Assembly: GCA_002715425.1 (NCBI GenBank)
Contig: PAYW01000029.1
Location: 39,070 to 72,553 of the forward strand
From: Actinomycetota bacterium
Lineage (GTDB): Bacteria; Actinomycetota; Acidimicrobiia; Acidimicrobiales; UBA8592
Length of the DNA: 33,484 nucleotides
Reading direction: 5' to 3'
In this document: positions 25,546 through 33,484 of the stretch, one piece after another
Numbering within the stretch: position 1 is the first letter of the stretch
Layout of the letters: every line of letters begins with the position of its first letter
Position numbers and translations under genes: made by a program
Notes under the pieces: generated by a model
What the model was told of the DNA's origin: nothing
The model's database searches: none
The model's input: only the letters and a program-made list of their open reading frames with translations

Positions 25546-27453
25546 TTGAAGCATTCCTTCTCTAAAGAGAAACACACAGAGGGGCAAGACCTCTCAAACA
25601 GTAGCTTCCAGAAAACTGGAGTGGCTTTACGATACCAACCTCCGACAAATAGAGTCCACCCGAATAAAGAGCTTGGGTGGATGAGAAGACTGCTACCAAT
25701 AGCAAAATCTCACAAAAAGTCTCTATACATAGGACTCTTTACTGGAGTTATCGCTCTCGTGCTAAATGTAGCTGTGCCAGCAATGGCCCGGAATGCAATT
25801 GATGCTGCGTTGGAGACAGACAGAGAAGCCTTAAAGACTTGGGCGATCATTCTAATTTCCGTAGGGGTGGGAAGGTTTCTTTTCGGCGCCCTATACCGAT
25901 ATTCTCTTTTTCAATTGGCTTGGGGAGTAGAAACGGACCTCCGGACCTTGCTCTATTCTCACCTAACCAAACTAAGTTTCTCCTACTTTGATAGAACACA
26001 ATCAGGTGAAGTTATATCGAGAGCGAATAGCGACATTCGTTCAATTCAAGTTCTACTTGCCTTCGGCCCTTTAATCGGGATGACGATCATCTCTTTCATC
26101 CTTGCCTTCGGGTACATGATGACTTTACATGTCCCCCTAACACTTGTTTCTCTCATTACCCTGCCAGGTGTTTATTTTTTTGGACAAAAACTCCGAAGGG
26201 TCGTCTTTCCTTTAACTTGGGTCAGCCAAGCTCGGCTAGCTGAGTTAGCTACTATCGTTGACGAAAACGTAAACGGAATCCGAGTCGTAAAATCATTTGC
26301 GGCAGAGAAACACCAAGTCGGACTCTTACAGCGAGCAGCAGAGCACATCAAATGGGTAAACGTAGAGGCAATACGAGCCCGCGCTAAATATAATCCCATC
26401 ATTGAATCTCTTCCCAGAGTTGGGATGGCGCTAGTACTTCTATACGGCGGGCATTTAGCGATTGAAGGCAGTGTCTCCATAGGAACCTTATTCGCTTTCA
26501 ATGCCTATGTGATTATGCTCCAAGCCCCATTTAGAATGTTTGGCTTTCTGTTACTTCAAACGCAACGAGCGTCTGCTTCTGCTCAGCGCATTTTCGAAGT
26601 AATCGATGAGGAGCCGACGATCGTCGACTCCGAAAACGCTACTCACTTACTTGATGTCGAGGGTTCAATTGTTTTTGAAAATGTTCATTTTACCTACCCA
26701 AGCAAAGGAGAAGAAAGCGGTCCTATAGCATCTCGCCAAATAGACGAGGTTCTGTCTGGGTTCAACCTCACTATTAAACCGGGAGAGACGATTGCGATAG
26801 TGGGGAGAACTGGGTCAGGAAAGTCGACAATAGGCCGCCTTCTAAATCGTTTCTACGACCCGACATTTGGGAAAATACTGGTAGATGGAAAAGATATCAG
26901 GAACGTAACTTTGGACTCTCTCCGTCATCAAATTGGAATCGTCTTTGACGAACCATTTCTGTTTTCTTCTTCGGTTGCAGAGAACATAGCCTACAGCAAC
27001 CCAAATGCCTCTTTGGAAGAAATCGCATCAGCAGCAAAAGCAGCGGAAGCTTCAGGGTTTATTGAAGAACTCTCCGAAGGCTACGAAACTGTGGTTGGAG
27101 AACGAGGGTATACGCTTTCTGGAGGCCAGCGGCAACGGATCGCTTTGGCGAGAACGTTATTGGAGAAAACACCAATTCTTGTTCTTGATGATGCAACGAG
27201 TGCCATCGACGTAGAGATCGAAGCAAAAATCCATGATGCCCTGGCTAAGCACCTATCTGGAAGAACAACAGTTTTAATTGCCCAGCGGGTATCGACAATA
27301 TCCTTGGCGGATCGAGTAGTTCTAATAGAAAATGGGGTTGTTGTTGCAGATGGTACCCACAGCGAACTTATGGCAAACGATCAACGATATGTTTCCATTC
27401 TGGCTGAAGCAGAAGAGAACGGCCAGCAGGACTTAGGTGGCAAGCATGACTAG
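25546..27453 (+). CDS. ABC exporter half-transporter with degenerate ATPase site (subunit 1)
   Basis: Type IV ABC exporter half: about 50 N-terminal residues, six membrane helices (~52-330), and an ATPase domain (~365-625). Walker A is GRTGSGKST and the signature LSGGQRQR is canonical. The other catalytic positions are altered: the Walker B glutamate is D549 (LVLDDATS), the switch histidine is Q580 (LIAQRVST), and the Q-loop region reads VFDEPF. This is the pattern of the non-hydrolysing subunit in heterodimeric exporters. The start is TTG at 25546 with GGGAA nearby; ATG 25681 is less likely, as it would remove conserved-looking sequence. Its partner follows 45 bp downstream. The substrate is unknown. 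Confidence 0.92.
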   Translation: MKHSFSKEKHTEGQDLSNSSFQKTGVALRYQPPTNRVHPNKELGWMRRLLPIAKSHKKSLYIGLFTGVIALVLNVAVPAMARNAIDAALETDREALKTWAIILISVGVGRFLFGALYRYSLFQLAWGVETDLRTLLYSHLTKLSFSYFDRTQSGEVISRANSDIRSIQVLLAFGPLIGMTIISFILAFGYMMTLHVPLTLVSLITLPGVYFFGQKLRRVVFPLTWVSQARLAELATIVDENVNGIRVVKSFAAEKHQVGLLQRAAEHIKWVNVEAIRARAKYNPIIESLPRVGMALVLLYGGHLAIEGSVSIGTLFAFNAYVIMLQAPFRMFGFLLLQTQRASASAQRIFEVIDEEPTIVDSENATHLLDVEGSIVFENVHFTYPSKGEESGPIASRQIDEVLSGFNLTIKPGETIAIVGRTGSGKSTIGRLLNRFYDPTFGKILVDGKDIRNVTLDSLRHQIGIVFDEPFLFSSSVAENIAYSNPNASLEEIASAAKAAEASGFIEELSEGYETVVGERGYTLSGGQRQRIALARTLLEKTPILVLDDATSAIDVEIEAKIHDALAKHLSGRTTVLIAQRVSTISLADRVVLIENGVVVADGTHSELMANDQRYVSILAEAEENGQQDLGGKHD

Positions 27454-27498
27454 CCCTTTTGGATCAAGCTGCAAACCCTATATTGATTGGGAACTACT

Positions 27499-29406
27499 AT
27501 GAGTTTTGGTCCTCCAATAGGCTTTGGTGGAGCTAACTCTGTGACTTCTTCCCGTGACGCAGGCTTACCCTACGCGGGAGTTCCAGGCCATCTCCAAGAA
27601 AGCGTCAACAAGGTTTTAGAATCTGAGCCCGACCATCCAGATTCGGAAGTGGCTTTCGAATACCAAATAAAAAATCAAGAGTCTTTCACGCTTAGAAGCT
27701 TTCTCGCACCCCATAGACTGAAACTTCTTGGCGCCTTACTCTTAGTAATAGTTGAAAGCATCCTTCTGCAAGCAGGCCCCTTATTAACGAAATTTGGAAT
27801 CGATGAAGGAGTTGTTAAAGGAAGCAAGGGCGTCCTTGTAGTTGTTGCGTGCGCATACCTCGGAAGTATCTCACTTCACGCATTGAGCGCCTGGTATCGA
27901 ATCAGGTTCACGGGAGCTTTAGGCGAAGCGTTAATGAAAAAACTGCGCATTCGGGTTTTCAGTCACCTTCAACGTCAATCTCTTGATTTCTATACAAATG
28001 AGAAGGCTGGAGTTCTGATGACAAGGATGACGAGTGATATAGAAGCATTGTCGCAATTGTTTCAGGAGGGGCTAGTGAACTTTGCTGTGCAGGCCTTAAC
28101 AGTTGTTGTTATCACAGTTGTATTAATTATTATCAACCCGTCCCTTGCTTTAATAACTCTTCTCCTCGTGGTCCCAATTACCCTTGTGCTCAGTGAGTGG
28201 TTTCGGCGCAAGTCCGAACACGCTTACCGGCGAGTCAGAAATAGAATTGCGGATGTGCTCGCTGACCTACAGGAAAGCCTTGCAGGCATTCGAGTCATTA
28301 CCGCACATAACCGCCGCCGACATAATGTCATCCGACATACAAACATTGTTGGTGAACATAAGGATGCGAATCTTGATGCAGTAAAAGCAGCTTGCGTATA
28401 TACACCTGGAACGGAAGCAATCGCTATCATCGGGCGTGCGCTGGTTCTTCTGATCGGCGGCCGCATGGTACTTGACGGAAGTCTTAAGATTGGTGAACTT
28501 ACCGCTTTTCTTTTGTACCTTGGAGCCTTTTTCGCTCCGATCCAAACGCTGACGCAGCTATACAATGGATATCAGCAGGGTCAGGCTGCCACCGCAAAAT
28601 TACGGGAGTTGCTGGCTACGAGGCCAAGCGTCATCGAACGTCAAGATGCAGATCCGATTCCTCTCATCAGTGGAGAAATACAGTTGAACAATGTTTGTTT
28701 CTCCTACGTTCCCGAAACGCAGGTCTTACATGAGGTAAACCTAGATATCAGTGCTGGAGAAACGTTAGCTATTGTAGGGCCCACCGGCGGAGGGAAATCT
28801 ACGATCGCTAAGCTCGTGAGCCGTTTCTATGATCCTGATCAGGGGAATATCACGATTGATGGCCATGATATTCGTGACGTCACCTTGAGTTCTTTACGCT
28901 CTCAACTTGGGGTTGTACCTCAAGAGCCGTTTCTTTTTGCGGGCACTGTGCGAGACAACATTGCGTTCGCTAACCCAGAAGCGTCAGATAAAGAAGTCTG
29001 GAATGCTATTGAATCCACTGGCTTAACTCCACTTGTATCTTCGATGAAAGACGGAATAGATACAGTTATTCATGAACGCGGCTCATCGCTGAGCGCGGGT
29101 GAGCGTCAGCTCGTAGCTCTAGCTCGAGCCTTTCTCTCCCAGCCAAGAGTTCTAGTACTCGACGAAGCTACATCAAATCTTGATTTACAGTCTGAACACA
29201 CTATCGAGAAGGCACTTGACTCACTATTAGATGGACGGACCGCCATAATTGTCGCCCATCGGCTAGCGACGGTCATGCGCGCAGATAGAGTCGCTGTGGT
29301 TGATGGAGGAAAAATTATAGAATTAGGAAACCATAGTGAACTTTTAGAGAGACGAGGAAAATACGCTGATATGTTTCAGGCTTGGAAAACGGCAGTGGAT
29401 CAATAG
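27499..29406 (+). CDS. ABC exporter half-transporter with intact ATPase site (subunit 2)
   Basis: Partner of the preceding half-transporter. I start at ATG 27499 (GGGA seven bases upstream) rather than the in-frame TTG 27487. A Gly/Pro-rich N-terminus (~1-60, with GLPYAGVPGHLQESV) precedes six helices and an ATPase domain. Walker A GPTGGGKST, Q-loop VPQEPF, Walker B VLDEATS with E556 and the switch histidine (IVAHRLAT) are intact. The signature motif is altered, L531-S-A-G-E535 instead of LSGGQ. This complements subunit 1 exactly: altered signature here and altered Walker B and switch there would pair into one degenerate site, leaving one good site. Drug, lipid or peptide export is possible. 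Confidence 0.93.
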   Translation: MSFGPPIGFGGANSVTSSRDAGLPYAGVPGHLQESVNKVLESEPDHPDSEVAFEYQIKNQESFTLRSFLAPHRLKLLGALLLVIVESILLQAGPLLTKFGIDEGVVKGSKGVLVVVACAYLGSISLHALSAWYRIRFTGALGEALMKKLRIRVFSHLQRQSLDFYTNEKAGVLMTRMTSDIEALSQLFQEGLVNFAVQALTVVVITVVLIIINPSLALITLLLVVPITLVLSEWFRRKSEHAYRRVRNRIADVLADLQESLAGIRVITAHNRRRHNVIRHTNIVGEHKDANLDAVKAACVYTPGTEAIAIIGRALVLLIGGRMVLDGSLKIGELTAFLLYLGAFFAPIQTLTQLYNGYQQGQAATAKLRELLATRPSVIERQDADPIPLISGEIQLNNVCFSYVPETQVLHEVNLDISAGETLAIVGPTGGGKSTIAKLVSRFYDPDQGNITIDGHDIRDVTLSSLRSQLGVVPQEPFLFAGTVRDNIAFANPEASDKEVWNAIESTGLTPLVSSMKDGIDTVIHERGSSLSAGERQLVALARAFLSQPRVLVLDEATSNLDLQSEHTIEKALDSLLDGRTAIIVAHRLATVMRADRVAVVDGGKIIELGNHSELLERRGKYADMFQAWKTAVDQ

Positions 29407-29410
29407 AGAT

Positions 29411-30196
29411 ATGAAAAAAGTAGCTTTCTCACTCGATAACGTTTCTCTTGAACGCGATGGAAAATTTATCTTACGGGGTCTTGATTTCACGGTTCATGAA
29501 GGTGAAAGGTGGGTTATCTTTGGCCCTAATGGCTCGGGGAAGACGTCCTTGCTTCGGATCGCTAGTTTTTATTTACACCCAAGCAGTGGGAACGTTGAAG
29601 TCCTAGGGCACCAACTAGGTAAATCTGATATTCGAAAGATGCGGCATCTTGTAGGTTTTACAAGCCAAGGATTTGCTAATCTTCTACGGCCGAATCTTAC
29701 CGCACAGGAAGTTGTGATGACGGCGAAATATGGCGCCCTTGAACCATGGTGGCATGATTACACCGAAGAGGACAGAGAGAAAGCACAATTAGAGATGGAG
29801 CGGATTGGGATAGGACCATTATCTCTTCAAGCTTTTGGAACTCTGTCTTCTGGAGAGCGTCAACGCGTTTTAATTGCTCGAAGCATGATGAGTGATCCTG
29901 GTTTGGTTCTCCTTGATGAACCTGCTGCTGGCCTAGATTTGCCAGCTCGAGAGGACTTACTTGAAGGCTTAACGCTTATCTCTCAAGATCCCTCGGCCCC
30001 TCCCATCGTTCTTGTTACTCACCATGTTGAGGAGGTCCCTGCTGGCTTCACCCATGTTCTTTTTCTTCGCGAAGGGGCTGTAGTCGCCGCTGGACCTATT
30101 CAGGAGACCTTGAATGATAGCAACCTTTCAGATACCTTCGGAATGCATTTGAAGCTCCATACATCCGGCGGGCGATGGAGCGCCACAGCTATTTAA
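29411..30196 (+). CDS. Soluble ABC transporter ATP-binding protein
   Basis: A 261-aa stand-alone ATPase subunit with Walker A GPNGSGKTS, signature LSSGERQRVLIARSMM, Walker B LVLLDEPAAGLD and switch histidine VTHHVEEV. The sequence around LLDEPAAGLDLPAREDLLEGL resembles YlmA/ModF-like ATPases and iron-uptake ATPases. It begins 4 bp after subunit 2 of the exporter, so it belongs to the same transcript. No separate permease or binding protein is in the window. It could work with a permease encoded elsewhere or serve a non-transport role; the sequence does not decide. Confidence 0.9.
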   Translation: MKKVAFSLDNVSLERDGKFILRGLDFTVHEGERWVIFGPNGSGKTSLLRIASFYLHPSSGNVEVLGHQLGKSDIRKMRHLVGFTSQGFANLLRPNLTAQEVVMTAKYGALEPWWHDYTEEDREKAQLEMERIGIGPLSLQAFGTLSSGERQRVLIARSMMSDPGLVLLDEPAAGLDLPAREDLLEGLTLISQDPSAPPIVLVTHHVEEVPAGFTHVLFLREGAVVAAGPIQETLNDSNLSDTFGMHLKLHTSGGRWSATAI

Positions 30197-30201
30197 TGGC
30201 A

Positions 30202-30852
30202 CTACATTGAATCCGGTTGGATTGCTACCAAAGTCCCTTTCTTGACAGAGATTTTTCCGATCTCTTCATTAAGTTCATTACTCAATCCAAGCGAGGACTC
30301 GGAAAGAAGAGTAACTTCTTCTAACTCCCAACGAAACCCTTGTAAGGAAACACCATCTGCTATTCCCCCCATTGCGAAAACCGATACGGTTGCTCCGTTC
30401 TTGCGGTAGATGTTTGCCCCGCCACTGGTAAAGGTGCAGTAGGTTTTCCCGATTAGAGCATGACAAGACTCAAAATAAGGAGCAGCGGAAGCTAAGGACG
30501 CGATCATACCGAAGAGTTGGTCCACTCTTCCGGAATCAGATCCTATTGCTAATAACCGGTTCGATACTCCCCTTGCATAATCAAGCGCTAGCTCGAAATC
30601 TGACTTGTCTTTATCACTAGGAAATTCTTTAACCTCGATTTTCTGCTGGTATGCCCACTGGAGGCCACTGGTTGAGATGGAGTCAAGATCACCAATGAGT
30701 AAATCTGGTCTGAGTTGCAGGCTAAGGGCGTGGTCCAAGCCTGAATCTACCGCTATTAGAGTTGAAGGTGTTGGGATATATTCGATCGCTTTTTCATCAG
30801 GTGCTGGACCTCCGCAGATGAGAACAACGGGTTGTTGAAGGTCTTCTGCCAT
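30202..30852 (-). CDS. thiN: Thiamine pyrophosphokinase
   Basis: Converts thiamine + ATP to thiamine diphosphate + AMP. The 216-aa protein shows the family motifs: IAVDSGLDHAL, IGDLDSIS (53-60), FPSDKDKSDFELAL (77-90) and SGRVDQLFG (107-115), then the thiamine-binding region near the C-terminus with GLSNEL. AAAGGG lies five bases before the ATG at 30852. Its stop is 5 bp from the convergent ABC ATPase stop. Confidence 0.93.
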   Translation of the reverse strand: MAEDLQQPVVLICGGPAPDEKAIEYIPTPSTLIAVDSGLDHALSLQLRPDLLIGDLDSISTSGLQWAYQQKIEVKEFPSDKDKSDFELALDYARGVSNRLLAIGSDSGRVDQLFGMIASLASAAPYFESCHALIGKTYCTFTSGGANIYRKNGATVSVFAMGGIADGVSLQGFRWELEEVTLLSESSLGLSNELNEEIGKISVKKGTLVAIQPDSM

Positions 30853-30901
30853 GACGCCCTTTCACAACAGTTGAGAGTTGATTGTGGGTACTGTATCGGC
30901 T

Positions 30902-31108
30902 TTATCTGCGGCCGCCCTTACCTCGATAGAAGATTTTTCCTGCGATCAAGACTGCGACGAGACCTCCAATGCAACCAGCGGTTGTCGAAATGAAAGCTGA
31001 GAAGCCGATAGCGGCAAAAAGTAAAGCAACGACAATAAACCCCCCTATAGCTGTCAATGGGACGATTAAGCACCCTATTCGTTTAGGCTCTTCGAAAAAG
31101 TCATTCAT
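30902..31108 (-). CDS. Small two-helix membrane protein overlapping an MFS gene (68 aa)
   Basis: I do not recognise the family. Two hydrophobic segments (~12-36 and ~38-58) rich in Gly, Ala, Ile and Val are followed by a basic tail (KIFYRGKGGRR). Its ATG lies inside the end of the MFS exporter gene, with an 8-bp overlap reading ATGAATGA, so it is probably translated by coupling. The overlap makes it a likely real gene despite its size. It could be a small accessory subunit of the transporter; this is inference. Confidence 0.7.
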   Translation of the reverse strand: MNDFFEEPKRIGCLIVPLTAIGGFIVVALLFAAIGFSAFISTTAGCIGGLVAVLIAGKIFYRGKGGRR

Positions 31109-32750
31109 CGTGCTTTTTGTTCTTTGTAACGACCTTGTGATGAACAGTTATGCTTGTTCGCGATCTCACCCCTTCTATTCTGAGGACTTTGGATACGTCA
31201 CTATAGTGCAGCGCTCTTTCTTCAAACTTTCCGGCAATCGTTGCATTCTGGTTATTGCCACACCCCGGTGCCCATAAGCAGAATCCAACAGCACCTATAG
31301 CAGCAGTAATGCATGCGGCCCACAGTCCATTGTCCCATCCGTCAATAACTGATTGCGCTACCGTGTCCAATAGGACAAGCCCGTTTTCTCCAAGTGATGG
31401 AGCGATAATCGCCGCAGCTGCAGGAGTTTCCTTCACTCTCTCTATAACTTCCTGAGGTAACCCTTCAATGCCGCCTAGTGATGAACGGTAGCCGGCATTG
31501 AAGATCGATCCGGAAAGGGCGATACCCACAACAGCACCAAGTTCGCGCAACACATCGTTTAATGCGGAAGCGACGCCCTGCTTTTCCATAGGGAGCGCTT
31601 CAACAATAATTTCTGTTGCTGGCGGAGAAGCAAACCCGATTCCCGCCCCATAGATAATCATGACAACAGCAAACAGTAGAAAGCTACTGTCCGTCTCGAG
31701 AGAAGTTCCAAGATAGAAAGCTCCTGCGAGTAGAACTAGTCCGAGAGTTCCAACAGTCCGAAATCCGATTTTTCTCGTGAGCGGTATCGCTATTGCTGAA
31801 GCTGGGAATAGCCCTATAGCCGCAGGCATAAGACTCAGTCCCATATCAAGCGGGCCATATCCGAAGACAAAAGCGAGCAGCGGAACGGTGAGAAAGAAAA
31901 AGCCGAATGCTACCGTGAACTGGACAAGTAGAGAGAACGAACCGGATCGCACTCCCCGATCTGCAAACATGCGCACGTCGAGTAGCGGCCGAGGAGTATG
32001 CCGTTCCCACAAGACGAAAGCTACTAGGGCTAATGTGCCGATGATGAAACTGAAGACGATAAGAATTGACGACCAGCCTTTTATTGGTCCTTCCATGACG
32101 CCGAAGACAATACCGCCAACGGCAACGAAGGACAGCAAAGCCCCTAAGGGGTCCATATTGGCTTCATCTGGATTGGAAGAGTCAGGTAGGTAAGACCAGC
32201 ACAGGAGAAGAATTGCCCCAGCGAGGATCGACATTGCGAGGAAGACACTTCCCCACCAGTAGTTTTCCATGAGCGCCCCTGAGATAAGCACTCCAGACAG
32301 GCCACCAAAAAACACAGATGCTGTCCAAATAGCGACACCTTTGACGCGCTTTCCTTCTGGAAGCGTTGTTGTGATCGTAGATAGTGTCGCGGGAAATATT
32401 AGAGCAGCCCCCACTCCGCTGACTGCCCGACTTGTGATCACTAACGAGACATCTGAGGTTAGAAGCGTTGCTGCATTTGCCGCCCCCAAAATAAAAATCC
32501 CTATTAGAAGCATGCGGCGACGGCCATATCGGTCCCCTAAAGCTCCGGCAGGTAGTAAAAGCGTGGCGAGGAAGAAAGCATAAATATCGACCATCCATTG
32601 GACATCAGATTGGCTTGCCCCTAACTCTCTGGAAAGTTCTGGGAGTGCGACATTAAGAGATGAAATATTAGCGACAACAAGGACCGCTGAAGCTACAGCT
32701 GCCGACAATATAAATATCGGGCGGGGTGAGGCTTCTTGGCGCATCTTCAA
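31101..32750 (-). CDS. MFS exporter, DHA2 (14-helix, EmrB/QacA) family
   Basis: Proton-driven drug or metabolite exporter. The 549-aa protein begins with the DHA2-type VVANISSLNVALPELSREL and QWMVDIYAFFLATLLLPAGAL, then the loop motif GDRYGRRR, and motif C-like GLSGVLISG; about 14 helices can be drawn. The C-terminal ~60 residues are soluble and basic (SITVHHKVVTKNKKHDE), longer than usual. The start could be TTG 32750 (GAGAG nine bases upstream) or ATG 32744. The substrate is not evident. The small membrane protein gene overlaps its 3' end. Confidence 0.92.
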   Translation of the reverse strand: MKMRQEASPRPIFILSAAVASAVLVVANISSLNVALPELSRELGASQSDVQWMVDIYAFFLATLLLPAGALGDRYGRRRMLLIGIFILGAANAATLLTSDVSLVITSRAVSGVGAALIFPATLSTITTTLPEGKRVKGVAIWTASVFFGGLSGVLISGALMENYWWGSVFLAMSILAGAILLLCWSYLPDSSNPDEANMDPLGALLSFVAVGGIVFGVMEGPIKGWSSILIVFSFIIGTLALVAFVLWERHTPRPLLDVRMFADRGVRSGSFSLLVQFTVAFGFFFLTVPLLAFVFGYGPLDMGLSLMPAAIGLFPASAIAIPLTRKIGFRTVGTLGLVLLAGAFYLGTSLETDSSFLLFAVVMIIYGAGIGFASPPATEIIVEALPMEKQGVASALNDVLRELGAVVGIALSGSIFNAGYRSSLGGIEGLPQEVIERVKETPAAAAIIAPSLGENGLVLLDTVAQSVIDGWDNGLWAACITAAIGAVGFCLWAPGCGNNQNATIAGKFEERALHYSDVSKVLRIEGVRSRTSITVHHKVVTKNKKHDE

Positions 32751-32878
32751 AGTGTTGCACTCTCTCCTGTTACGAGGAAAATCCTCAGTCGGAAGTTCTA
32801 TCCCTTCGAAACCACCAAAAGATAAAAATCAGTTGGGTGTTTCAGGCTACTCTCATGAGCTATACGAGGTGAAGCCCC

Positions 32879-33484
32879 TTAGCCCGTGTACCCGGGAGCG
32901 TCTTCTGGTCTTTCAGACAAGCCAGCATCTGATGGGAAGTAGTCGTTACAGTTCACAACCCCATCACCATCGTCATCAACTTCACAATCAGCCCAGTCGA
33001 TCCATTTATCTAAAGGCTCAGAGAAGACGAAGGTTGTCGGTGTAGGAGTAGGTGTAGGAGTAGGAACTTCAAGATTTCTACAAACTATGTCGGCGATGTT
33101 ATTACTCCCCTGAGGTACAGTAACGGCTCCAACAACAGTCGAAGAGGCGAGGTTAAAGAAAACTACTTTATCATCTCCGTCACTTGCAGAGAAGATAACT
33201 TGTGAGCCATCTAGACTAAACACTGCATCGTTGGGGAAATCGTAACCAACGGTAGTCACGTCAAGAGTGGTGGTGAGGGTATGCGTATTCGTATCGATAA
33301 ACCCAATCGACTTCGTAGGGCCTATTACAACTAGAGCTTCTGTTCCATCAGGCGAGAAATCCATTGCTCCTGGTTCATGGCCTATGGTAATGGTAGTGAT
33401 TTCAGCAAACGAAGAGGTATCAACAACCGAGATCCTGCCATCGGCTGCATTACCGATATACGCGAAGTCTCCTGCAGGACTAAA
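32879..33484 (-). CDS. Beta-propeller repeat protein with Pro-Thr linker and calcium-binding-like tail (partial, 5' end outside)
   Basis: The frame runs open to the window edge, so only the last 201 residues are visible. They begin FSPAGDFAYIGNAADGRISVVDTSS, one of at least three YVTN-type beta-propeller blades (also MDFSPDGTEALVV and AVFSLDGSQVIFSAS). A VPTPTPTPTPTT linker follows, and then a short acidic tail with DDDGDGVVNCNDYFPSD that looks like a thrombospondin type 3 / dockerin-like calcium loop. Together these suggest a secreted or surface protein, but the signal peptide would be outside the window. The final residues are PGYTG. Confidence 0.85.
   Translation of the reverse strand, partial: FSPAGDFAYIGNAADGRISVVDTSSFAEITTITIGHEPGAMDFSPDGTEALVVIGPTKSIGFIDTNTHTLTTTLDVTTVGYDFPNDAVFSLDGSQVIFSASDGDDKVVFFNLASSTVVGAVTVPQGSNNIADIVCRNLEVPTPTPTPTPTTFVFSEPLDKWIDWADCEVDDDGDGVVNCNDYFPSDAGLSERPEDAPGYTG
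33039..33062. repeat. Two tandem 12-bp units encoding a Pro-Thr linker
   Basis: GGTGTAGGAGTA occurs twice back to back; on the coding strand it encodes alternating Thr and Pro. It is a short coding tandem repeat, and could vary in copy number between strains. Confidence 0.7.

Noticed and set aside
27445..27501. 18-codon ORF whose ATG overlaps the end of ABC subunit 1 and whose TGA overlaps the subunit 2 ATG
   Set aside because: The overlap arrangement is suggestive of translational coupling, but the peptide shows nothing conserved and there is no separate ribosome site.
30210..30223. AATCC-GGTT-GGATT hairpin near the ABC ATPase/thiN convergent ends
   Set aside because: The stem is only 5 bp, there is no U-run, and it lies within thiN coding sequence.
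32775..32795. GAGGA-TTT-TCCTC hairpin before the MFS gene
   Set aside because: The stem is 5 bp and close to the MFS start; there is no U-run.
1..33484. tRNA or rRNA genes, CRISPR arrays, insertion sequences, phage or defence genes
   Set aside because: All gaps are under 200 bp and none shows a cloverleaf, spaced repeats, transposase or nuclease motifs. A tRNAscan or Infernal run would be decisive and could not be done here.

Overview
The window reads as a compact chromosomal segment of an actinobacterium, most likely a free-living marine or aquatic member of the Acidimicrobiia or a close relative. Three things point that way. The minus-strand gene order thrS, HIT hydrolase, pgsA, PatA-like acyltransferase, PimA-like glycosyltransferase, pdxS, pdxT, yebC, ruvC, ruvA, ruvB, yajC, secD, secF, apt, rel closely follows the order I know from mycobacteria and other Actinobacteria. 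A mycothiol ligase (MshC) and an F420:NADP oxidoreductase are present, both tied to actinobacterial cofactors. The base composition is moderate (by eye, mid-40s percent GC), unlike high-GC streptomycetes or mycobacteria. The lineage call is inference; no rRNA gene is present to test it.

Layout. Positions 1-21287 form one long minus-strand block. In transcription order it runs mshC, thrS, HIT protein, a two-helix membrane protein, three genes for phosphatidylinositol-mannoside-type lipid synthesis, lemA and a degenerate M48 protease homologue, pdxS/pdxT (PLP synthase), yebC, ruvCAB (Holliday junction processing), queA/tgt (queuosine), yajC/secD/secF (Sec translocase accessory complex), apt, rel ((p)ppGpp), and a very small ORF. 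npdG lies just upstream of mshC on the same strand. fabI is a single plus-strand gene at 22173-22940. Two adjacent CNNM/CorC-like membrane proteins follow on the minus strand (22949-25352). A plus-strand operon (25546-30196) encodes the two halves of a heterodimeric ABC exporter and a soluble ABC ATPase. The right end returns to the minus strand with thiN, a 68-residue membrane protein overlapping a DHA2-family MFS exporter, and the 3' part of a secreted beta-propeller protein cut by the window edge.

Packing is tight. There are ATGA overlaps at secD/secF, ruvC/ruvA and thrS/HIT, a TAATG junction at lemA/M48, and convergent gene ends only 5-8 bp apart. No gene-free stretch reaches 300 bp; the longest is about 193 bp, between the second CNNM gene and the ABC operon. 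I saw no tRNA, rRNA, CRISPR array, insertion sequence, phage gene or defence system.

Most of the window is ordinary core genome. The points worth a second look are individual: a Tgt whose three zinc cysteines are all replaced although its catalytic aspartates are intact; an M48 protease homologue with HELSR in place of HEXXH, translationally coupled to lemA; a CNNM protein whose first membrane helix has no ATG/GTG/TTG start and may use ATA; a 32-bp imperfect palindrome in front of mshC; a 9-bp inverted repeat that ends on the ruvC start codon; and a small membrane protein overlapping an MFS exporter gene. I do not see a convincing new multi-gene system.
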